Assembly (NCBI GenBank): GCA_041390865.1
Contig: JAWKPC010000008.1
Span: forward strand, 101,946 to 165,945
Reading direction: 5' to 3'
DNA length: 64,000 nt
Source: JAUIIK01 sp041390865
Lineage (GTDB): Bacteria > Chloroflexota > Chloroflexia > Thermomicrobiales > CFX8
Of this stretch, positions 49,145 to 56,096 are shown one piece after another. Numbering within the stretch: position 1 is the stretch's first letter; every line of letters begins with the position of its first letter. Below the pieces are notes generated by a model. The model was not told where the DNA came from. It did not search any database and was given only the letters and a program-made list of their open reading frames with translations. Position numbers and translations under genes: made by a program.

Positions 49145-49768
49145 CTATTCGATCCGGTCGGCGTGATGTCCGTTCACCGCCGTTGCCGGTGAAGAATCCC
49201 CCGGCATTCGTTTGATCGCGACCGTGTCAACCAGGACGCCAAGCCGCCCGAGATCGTCACGAATCGCTGCATCCAGCTGCGACTCGAGTTCAAGCCATGT
49301 TCCGGGGATAGACGGGTCGGCTTCGAGGACGGCATTGGCAATCCGGCTTTCGATGGTCGTTTGCACGACCGTCTGGATGTTCGCGAGATCCATCGTCAAG
49401 AACCTTTCGATGGCTCGTTCGACGTACGGATCTTCAGCCGAGATGCGACAGTTGACGAGGACGGACATGGAGCGTGCGCGGCCCTGGACATCGCGCAAGT
49501 CGTCGGCGTCGATCTCGATGGACATCTCTTGCAGCGGGAGCGAATCAACCCGTTCGATCAACGGCATTCGGAAAGTCGACCCTGCTGACACGATGCGATG
49601 ACTCCTGGTCCGCTGCTCGCCCGTCTCTGGATCGTATTGAATGGTTCGGCGACCGGTGAGAACGATCGCCTCGTCAGCCGGGACGTTGATGATGTTGCGG
49701 CTCAAAATTGCGATAAGGGCCAGCAGCATGAGCAGCAGCAACCCGATTGCGATGAGAACTGGAAGCAT
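49145..49768 (-). CDS. Short SPFH-domain membrane protein
   Basis: The 207-residue protein has an N-terminal TM helix (residues 3-24) and a near-complete SPFH domain. It shares segments with the flotillin downstream: LSRNIINVPADEAIVLTGRR here against SRNIIKVPPNMVAILSGRKR there, and a shared PETGEQR-like region. It ends just after the SPFH domain and has no coiled coil. It therefore looks like a paralogue cut down to membrane anchor plus SPFH, perhaps a regulatory or nucleating subunit of the flotillin complex. It is first in the three-gene set; AGGAG is its SD. Confidence 0.82.
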   Translation of the reverse strand: MLPVLIAIGLLLLMLLALIAILSRNIINVPADEAIVLTGRRTIQYDPETGEQRTRSHRIVSAGSTFRMPLIERVDSLPLQEMSIEIDADDLRDVQGRARSMSVLVNCRISAEDPYVERAIERFLTMDLANIQTVVQTTIESRIANAVLEADPSIPGTWLELESQLDAAIRDDLGRLGVLVDTVAIKRMPGDSSPATAVNGHHADRIE

Positions 49769-49775
49769 GGATACT

Positions 49776-49833
49776 CCTGCCGGCGTTGTAGGGTTAAACC
49801 AATGAGTCCAGTCAACCCTACAACGCCGGCAGG
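49776..49833 (-). terminator. 20-bp perfect inverted repeat between amidohydrolase and SPFH genes
   Basis: CCTGCCGGCGTTGTAGGGTT (49776-49795) is exactly repeated in inverse at 49814-49833 with an 18-base loop. It lies 41 bases after the amidohydrolase stop and ends seven bases before the short-SPFH start. The end of the stem includes the AGG of that gene's SD, so read-through RNA would have a masked start. Confidence 0.65.
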
Positions 49834-49874
49834 TCAGCGAGTATCACGCCCAGGTCGCGACGATTCCTCCGACG

Positions 49875-51182
49875 TCAACTCTCGTCGGCGCCGAGGAATC
49901 GCAGCGCGATCGCTGACATCGTCTGGACGCCGACGGCAATCGCGTCTTCGTCTGCGTCGAACTTCGGATGGTGCGGCGGATAGATGATGCCGCGCTCCTC
50001 GTTTTTGACACCGAGCGAGTACATGCAGGTCGGTACGCGCTGGGAAACGTAGGCCATGTCTTCCCCGGCCATGATCGGCTCCGCGTCGTGGACGTTGTCT
50101 GCGCCCAGGACCTCCCGGCAGGCTTCTCTGGCAATGTTGACGATCTCCTCGTCGTTGTACATCGCCGGATAGCCGCGAAGATAGACCGTGTCGGCCTCGG
50201 CCCGGAATGTCGCGGCGATGCCGGAGGCGACTTCGGCAAGCCGCTTCTCGACATGCGAACGGACATTTTCATCGTAGGTTCGGACCGTGCCAGACAGGAC
50301 GGCACGCTCGGGAATAATGTTCATCGCTGTGCCGGAGTGGATCGTCGTGACCGAGAGGACGGCCTGATCCATCGCCGCTACCTCGCGGCTGACGATCTCC
50401 TGGAGGGCGACGACGATCTGGGATGCGACGTAGACGGTGTCGACGGCCGCTTGCGGGTAGGCTCCGTGACCGCCCGTCCCATGGACATGAATCTCGAACA
50501 TGTCGGCCGCAGCCGAGCGCGGGCCGTGGCACATGGATACGTGTCCAGCGGGATGATCGACGCCGACGTGCAGGGCGTAAGCCGCGTCGACCTTCGGGTC
50601 TTCGAGGATACCGTCCTCGATCATCGCCAGCGCGCCGCCACCGCCTTCCTCTCCGGGCTGGAACATCAGTTTGACCGTACCGTCGAACCGGTCCTTATTC
50701 TGCTCGAGTACCTCGGCGACGCCCATCAACACGGTTGTATGGAGATCGTGGCCGCAGGCGTGCATCTTTCCGGGGTTCTGGCTCTTGTAGTCGACGTCGT
50801 TCTCTTCATCGAGGGGCAGCGCGTCCATGTCGGCTCGCAGGAGTACGGTCTTCCCGGGTCCGGCTCCCTTCGTGCCTGTGATCGTTGCCAGGACGCCGGT
50901 TCCGCCGGTGGGTGGGCCCGGCTTGATGCCGGCCCGCGCGAGGTCCTCCGCTTTCATGTATAGCGAACGGCCGTCTCCGCCGACGTTCGGTTTGAACTCG
51001 ACGCCAGCCTCGGTCAGCTGTTTCTGAACCAGATCGGCCGTGTCGTTTTCCTCGAACATGAGCTCCGGATTGACGTGGATCATCCGCCGCGTTTCTCGCA
51101 GCCACGCATCCATTTCCGGAGTAACTTTCACCAGATCGGCTAGTGACACAATATCTCCCTCTGTTCTCGTATCGTCAGTCAT
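49875..51182 (-). CDS. M20 family amidohydrolase/aminoacylase
   Basis: The protein has 435 residues from the ATG at 51182; a GTG at 51149 has a better SD (AGAGGGAG, five bases away) and would give 424. M20D features are present: LRETRRMIHVNPELMFEE at the start, LLRADMDALPLDEE near 113-126, MHACGHDLHTTVLMG near 138-152 (metal His), and FQPGEEGGGGA near 175-185 (catalytic Glu). The family removes acyl groups from N-acyl amino acids such as hippurate or indoleacetyl amino acids. It is the last gene of a run with two serine hydrolases upstream. Confidence 0.9.
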   Translation of the reverse strand: MTDDTRTEGDIVSLADLVKVTPEMDAWLRETRRMIHVNPELMFEENDTADLVQKQLTEAGVEFKPNVGGDGRSLYMKAEDLARAGIKPGPPTGGTGVLATITGTKGAGPGKTVLLRADMDALPLDEENDVDYKSQNPGKMHACGHDLHTTVLMGVAEVLEQNKDRFDGTVKLMFQPGEEGGGGALAMIEDGILEDPKVDAAYALHVGVDHPAGHVSMCHGPRSAAADMFEIHVHGTGGHGAYPQAAVDTVYVASQIVVALQEIVSREVAAMDQAVLSVTTIHSGTAMNIIPERAVLSGTVRTYDENVRSHVEKRLAEVASGIAATFRAEADTVYLRGYPAMYNDEEIVNIAREACREVLGADNVHDAEPIMAGEDMAYVSQRVPTCMYSLGVKNEERGIIYPPHHPKFDADEDAIAVGVQTMSAIALRFLGADES

Positions 51183-51196
51183 CTCGGTCGGATCGG

Positions 51197-52564
51197 CTAG
51201 GAATTTACGCGATCGGACACCCGGCCGCCGACCCGGACGAACCGGATCGAATCATCGTCGTTTCGGAAGAAGTCGACGTGGTAGCCGGCCGCCGCGCCCT
51301 CAGTCACCCGGAATCGATCGTCGCCGATTGGCTCCAGGTGAACCGGTGGGCTGGTCTTATCCTCGTCAGTGTCGGCAAGAGCACTCTTGGAGACCGTCTC
51401 CATCTTCAGCCCATCGTTTTCGACCGACAGCGTCACGTCCGCTAGCGGCTGGCTGTACTTGCCGGCGAATTCGGACAGCTGATCGTCGGTCATCTCGATG
51501 GCGGGTATCTCTGGTTTGCTCAGGCCAAGGTACGTCTCGAGAACCCAGTCGGTGATTTCCCGGTAGCTCGCGGCGCCTCGCCCGCTGTTCGTCAGGACGA
51601 CGAGGGCGAAGTCCTTCTCGGGGGCGACGTCCAGGTGAGCCTGGAATCCGTTGGTGCTCCCGCCGTGGCCGATGACCTTGACGTTGTCATAGAAATTGAT
51701 CTGCCAGCCAAGTCCCCAGGCATCTGCCATCGCCGAATTCTCGACGTGGACTTCCTGCATCAGCTTGATCGAGTCCTCGCTGAGAATCCGCTTGCCTTCC
51801 CAGGTGCCGTCGCCCATATGGAAGCGGGCGAACCGGAGCATGTCGCCGGCGGTGGAGCTGATCGAACCTGCCGGGCCGGATGCCCGGGGGATCGGCCAGC
51901 GCCGGGCGACCTCGTGCTCGTCGCCGGCAGGGTCGACCAGCGTGTGGCCAACCGATACGCGATACGTGATCGCCTCGTGCGGAAAGTAGAACGACCGCTC
52001 CATGCCGAGCGGTTCGAAGATTCGCTCGCGCATTGCCTGCTCGAACGGCATCTCCAGCTTCTTCTCGATAATGTATCCGGCGAGATTGAAGGCGCTGTTG
52101 GTATAGGACCAGATCGTGCCCGTCTCGTAGACCTGCCGCAGATCCGACATCGAAGCGACATAATCTCCAAGCGCGTTGTCGCCCCAGCCGAAATCGTCGA
52201 AGTGATCGCCGTAGACGCCGCTGGTATGGGTAACGAGATTCTGAATCTTGACGATATCCTGGGTGCCGTCTTTGGATAGTCTGAACCCGGGCAGATGCTT
52301 CGAAATCGGATCGTCCAGCGCGAGCAGGCCTTCGTCGACCAGGGTCATGAGCAGTGTCGTCGTGAAGATCTTCGAAATCGAACCGATCTGCATGATCGTG
52401 TCCTCGGCCATTTCGTAGCCGGTTTCGAAGTTGGCGAGGCCGTACGCATGCAGTTCCTGCGCGCCGCCGTTCCAGATCCCGAGAGCGATGCCGGGAACGG
52501 TCCAGCGCTCCATCGAGCCGCGGACGAACGCATCCAGTTCGTCGGATCGGGGCTTATCGGTCAT
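51197..52564 (-). CDS. Class C beta-lactamase-related serine hydrolase
   Basis: The ATG at 52564 overlaps the upstream stop (ATGA) and has AAGGA upstream, giving 455 residues. Catalytic motifs are intact: SISK (Ser62-Lys65), YTNSAFNLAG with the catalytic Tyr, and VIGHGGSTNGF in place of KTG. A C-terminal lipocalin-like beta domain covers about 345-455. No signal peptide is seen, so it is probably cytoplasmic. The family includes esterases, D-aminopeptidases and D-amino-acid amidases. It is a close paralogue of the preceding gene. Antibiotic hydrolysis is not implied. Confidence 0.87.
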   Translation of the reverse strand: MTDKPRSDELDAFVRGSMERWTVPGIALGIWNGGAQELHAYGLANFETGYEMAEDTIMQIGSISKIFTTTLLMTLVDEGLLALDDPISKHLPGFRLSKDGTQDIVKIQNLVTHTSGVYGDHFDDFGWGDNALGDYVASMSDLRQVYETGTIWSYTNSAFNLAGYIIEKKLEMPFEQAMRERIFEPLGMERSFYFPHEAITYRVSVGHTLVDPAGDEHEVARRWPIPRASGPAGSISSTAGDMLRFARFHMGDGTWEGKRILSEDSIKLMQEVHVENSAMADAWGLGWQINFYDNVKVIGHGGSTNGFQAHLDVAPEKDFALVVLTNSGRGAASYREITDWVLETYLGLSKPEIPAIEMTDDQLSEFAGKYSQPLADVTLSVENDGLKMETVSKSALADTDEDKTSPPVHLEPIGDDRFRVTEGAAAGYHVDFFRNDDDSIRFVRVGGRVSDRVNS

Positions 52565-53928
52565 GAAGAATATCCTTCCAGATTGTCCCAAGATCCCGGG
52601 ACATAGAGCCGGCCACCGGCCTGCAGGTATCGAACGGAACCATCATCGTTTCTCCAGAACTTTGTCTGAGCACCCTTGTGCTCGCCGGCGGAGATCAGAA
52701 ACCGGTCGTCCCCGACGTGCTCGAGACCGAACCATTTGCCGGTCTGGGGCTCCGAGACTTCGGAGTAGGGGCTAAAGGTCGTAATCCGCCCGCATAACTC
52801 GTCGCCGTTCTGACGGATCTCGATTGATGCGTACGGATGAGCGTACACGCCCTCGAACAGCGCCGCGTCGCTCGACGCAAGCGTCACTCTGGGGTGTTCG
52901 ATCGGGGTGATTCCGAGCCGCTGCTCGAGCACCCAATCGACGATCTCGGTGGCGAACTGGCTCCCGCTGTCGCTGTTGGTCAGCACCGCCACGGCGAACT
53001 CCCGATCCGGAACCATCGACAGGTCGGCGCGGAAGCCGTTCGTGGCACCGCCATGCCCGACGACCACTCCGCCGTTTCTGCGCTCGAGTTTGAATCCCAG
53101 GCCCCAGTGCGTATTCGCCTCATACGTTTCTACTTGCGGCTCATGCATGGACTGGACGGCCTGTTTCGAGAGAACGTCCTGGCGTTTGCCGAGGTGAAGG
53201 CTGGCGAACGTGAGGATGTCTTCGATGCTGGAAAGGACTCCGCCGGCGGGGTTCCGGGCGCGCGGGCGAAGGAATTGTCGTGCGATCCTGGCGCTGCCGT
53301 CATCGGCCGCGTTGGTGTGGCCGACGGCAACAGGGTAGGCGATCGCCTCCGCTGCCGAAAGGTGGGTGTGTTCCAACCCGAGCGGTTGGAGGATCGTATT
53401 CTTCAGCGCTGCATCAAACGTCGTTCCGCTAACCCGTGCTGCAACCAGGCCGGCGAGGATGTAGCCGCAGTTGTTGTAAGCCCACATCGTGCCGGGCTCG
53501 AACATTTGCGGCAGTCGGCCGTATTCGGCGACGAAGCGCTCCATCGCGTCGTCCCCGAGGCCGAAGTCGTCGAACCAGTCTCCCCAGAAACCAGCCTGAT
53601 GGGTCAAGAGATGACGCGTCGTGATTCTGTTGGCAACGGCTTGTGAACCGAGCCGAAGGCCCGGTACGTACTCCGTTACTGGCGCGTCGAGATCGACATC
53701 GCCGGCGCCGGCCATCGCCACGAGCAACGATGCTGTGAAGGGCTTCGATACCGATCCGACCTGAAAGAGCGTATCCGGCCTCACGATAAATCCGGTGTCG
53801 AGAGCCGCGACGCCGAGACAGGTGATCTCGTTCCCATCCGGCGAGCGGATTCCGATTGCCGCGCCGGGAACGGACAGTCGATCCATGGCTTCAACGGCGA
53901 CTGTCCTGAGATTCGCCTCACCGTCCAC
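52561..53928 (-). CDS. Class C beta-lactamase-related serine hydrolase (tandem paralogue)
   Basis: The start is GTG at 53928, overlapping the TAG of the upstream gene by one base, with GGAG seven bases before it; the product has 455 residues. Motifs are SVSK (Ser59-Lys62), AYNNCGYILAG (Tyr) and VVGHGGATNGF. A C-terminal domain (about 345-455) resembles that of the next protein and ends with the same WRNDDGSVRYLQAGGR-type segment. No export signal is seen. Tandem placement and equal length point to gene duplication; the natural substrate is probably a peptide, D-amino-acid amide or ester. Confidence 0.87.
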   Translation of the reverse strand: MDGEANLRTVAVEAMDRLSVPGAAIGIRSPDGNEITCLGVAALDTGFIVRPDTLFQVGSVSKPFTASLLVAMAGAGDVDLDAPVTEYVPGLRLGSQAVANRITTRHLLTHQAGFWGDWFDDFGLGDDAMERFVAEYGRLPQMFEPGTMWAYNNCGYILAGLVAARVSGTTFDAALKNTILQPLGLEHTHLSAAEAIAYPVAVGHTNAADDGSARIARQFLRPRARNPAGGVLSSIEDILTFASLHLGKRQDVLSKQAVQSMHEPQVETYEANTHWGLGFKLERRNGGVVVGHGGATNGFRADLSMVPDREFAVAVLTNSDSGSQFATEIVDWVLEQRLGITPIEHPRVTLASSDAALFEGVYAHPYASIEIRQNGDELCGRITTFSPYSEVSEPQTGKWFGLEHVGDDRFLISAGEHKGAQTKFWRNDDGSVRYLQAGGRLYVPGSWDNLEGYSS

Positions 53929-55114
53929 TAGATGACTCCATCTTCACGAAATCGTTCGATGTCTTTCCCGGTGTACCCGAGCTGGGAAAGCACTTCGTGG
54001 TTGTGCTGGCCAAGGTCCGGCGGCGGCCTGCGGATCGTTCCCGGCGTGCCCTTCATCTTGATCGCGATGCCGGGCATCTTGAAGTCCGGGATCTTCGGGT
54101 GTGGGAGATCCACGACGAGTTCGTCGTGGAGCACCTGTGGCATCGAGAGCGTTCGATCGAGCGTATTGACCGGCCCGCAGGCGACACCGGCTGATGAGAG
54201 GATGTCAGTCCACTCGTCTGCCGATCGGGTTGCGAGAACGGGTTCGAGGATCGCGTCGAGCGCTTCGCGGTTCTCGAGCCGGTTGGGGTTCGAGACGAAG
54301 CGAGGATCTTCGACGATCTCTCCCAGATCGAGCGCGGCGGCAAACCTCCTCCAGAGCGCGTCAGTCGCGACTGCGACGACGAGAAATCCATCGCCGGTCG
54401 GATAGGCGCCGTAGGGGGCCACCGCCGCATGGGTAGAGCCCATGCGTTCCGGGACTTCACCGGTCGCGAAGTAGGCGGTCGCGTGGTAGGTCAGCCAGGA
54501 AACCCCTGCCCCTAGGAGCGAGACCTCGATCCGCTGTCCTTCGCCGGACCGCTCGCGATAGTAGAGCGCGGCGAGAATTCCCTGGACGGCATTGGCCCCG
54601 GCAGTCAGATCGATGAGCGACGTTCCGGCCCGGACCGGGGGGCGTCCACTTTCCGGTGATGCTCATGAGGCCGGTGGCCGCCTGCATGAGAAGATCGACG
54701 CCGGCCCTGTCGCGGTCGGGGCCAGCGTCGCTCGGAACGCTGACACTGCAACGTAGATACGATTCTGGGGTTCAGGGCCCTCAGGTCCTCATAGCCCAGA
54801 CCGAATCGCTCCGTCGTCCCGGGCCGGAAGTTCTCGATGACAATGTCCGCCGTTTCCGCGATCTTGCGGGCAATCTCCTGGCCGCCGGCGGATTTGAGAT
54901 CGAGCGTAATCCCGCGTTTGTTCCGGTTCGTGCTGAGATAGTACGTGCTGATCCCGTTCCAGTCAGGCGGAAATCTGCGGGTGTCGTCGCCAATGCTTGG
55001 AGCCTCCACTTTGATCACGTCGGCGCCGAGGTCACCGAGCGTCATCGCGGCGAACGGTCCGGCCAGGTGCCGGCTGAGATCAAGAACGCGCAATCCCTCG
55101 AGGGGGCCATCCAT
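53928..55114 (-). pseudogene. CaiB/BaiF family CoA-transferase, disrupted by three indels
   Basis: The first frame (55114 down to about 54765) gives a normal type III CoA-transferase start: LEGLRVLDLSRHLAGPFAAM, ADVIKVEAP, and IVIENFRPGT near residue 95. Homology then moves to a second frame (VDLLMQAATGLMSITG, about 54690-54655) and a third (LIDLTAGANAVQGILAALYY and on to the stop at 53928). Two lesions lie near 54755 and 54730 and one near 54650, with net shift. The C-terminal half is well conserved. The enzyme would move CoA between carboxylic acids. Genuine decay and assembly error cannot be told apart here. Confidence 0.8.
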
Positions 55115-55135
55115 CAGAAAGTAACTCCTGGTTCC

Positions 55136-55897
55136 CTAGCGCCCTTCGAATTCGGGCTGCCGTTTCTCTGCAAATGCGCTCAACGCTTCGGCCCGGTCTC
55201 TTGTCCCGGCGGCACGGGCGACGTGGTCGATGTGATGGGCGGTCGCGGCACGTTCGCCACGTTCTATTCCGACGTAGAGGTTTTCCTTTGTTCTCGCCAG
55301 GGAGATTGGCGAGAGGGTCATGAGCTCGTCTGCGAGCTGCCTGGCGGCCGTCATCGGGTCCTTTTCGATTCGGGTGATCAATCCCCAGCGAAGCGCCTCG
55401 TCCGCGCCTATCCAGCGTGCAGTCAGGAGCATGTCCTGTGTGCGGGCCAGGCCGATGAGCTGGTTGAGGTGAAATGTCGGCGACGGAACGGCGACTTTCG
55501 GCTCGGGGTAACTAAGCCGGGAATCCGGCGAGGCTATCCGCAGGTCGCCGCTGATCGCCAGCTCGCAGCCGAGCCCGGCGGCGACGCCGTCGATCGCGGT
55601 GATGACAGGCACTGGCAGATTGCGAAGCCGGTGTAGCACGTCATGCATCAAGGTGCAGCGTTCTCGCGCAAACCCTTCCGTCGCTTCCCGGCTTTCTTTG
55701 AGATCGATACCGCTGCAGAAGCCGGGGCTGGACGCAGTGAGGATGACGACGCGTGGGCGGTCACCCTCCAGAACCTCAATAATCCTCGATAATTCTTCCA
55801 GTTCGTCCCGGCGGATCGCGTTGTAGACCTCCGGCCGGTTGAGCGTCACTATCGACACGCTCTCGCCGGCGTCGAAGAGAATAGATTGATTGGTCAA
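55136..55897 (-). CDS. Enoyl-CoA hydratase/isomerase family protein
   Basis: I chose TTG at 55897, since AAGGAGG lies a few bases upstream; an ATG at 55975 has none and adds non-conserved sequence. The 253-residue crotonase-fold protein has TLNRPEVYNAIRRDELEEL, the oxyanion loop SSPGFCSGIDLKES near 62-75, and GVAAGLGCELAISGDLRIA near 105-123 (second oxyanion NH). The Glu pair of true hydratases is not clear, so it may be an isomerase or other crotonase. The CoA-transferase gene lies 21 bases downstream, which suggests a shared acyl-CoA pathway. Confidence 0.88.
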   Translation of the reverse strand: MTNQSILFDAGESVSIVTLNRPEVYNAIRRDELEELSRIIEVLEGDRPRVVILTASSPGFCSGIDLKESREATEGFARERCTLMHDVLHRLRNLPVPVITAIDGVAAGLGCELAISGDLRIASPDSRLSYPEPKVAVPSPTFHLNQLIGLARTQDMLLTARWIGADEALRWGLITRIEKDPMTAARQLADELMTLSPISLARTKENLYVGIERGERAATAHHIDHVARAAGTRDRAEALSAFAEKRQPEFEGR

Positions 55898-55977
55898 CGT
55901 CCCTCCTTCTGGCCGATAGACTAGCCGTCCTGTAGCCTTCGTCGCAAGAGAAACCTGTTCGAGTAGCACTAACATAA

Positions 55978-55991
55978 GGGACTAAAGTCCC
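55978..55991. promoter_or_regulatory. DosR-type palindrome GGGACTAAAGTCCC
   Basis: The 14-bp core matches the published mycobacterial DosR/DevR box core GGGACTWWAGTCCC in every position, and the palindrome extends one more base pair on each side (A/T). It lies in the divergent gap, about 80 bases before the enoyl-CoA hydratase start and about 105 bases before the GGDEF-EAL gene start. A NarL-type regulator acting on one or both genes is inferred. Confidence 0.55.
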
Positions 55992-56096
55992 TGCCAGATG
56001 AGGCAAGTTTTCACCTAATCTTGGATGTAACGTCGAAGAACAGTGTCTCGTGATATCCGGGTCACGCGTCGGCAGCGAAAGGGACTCTCACCTTCG

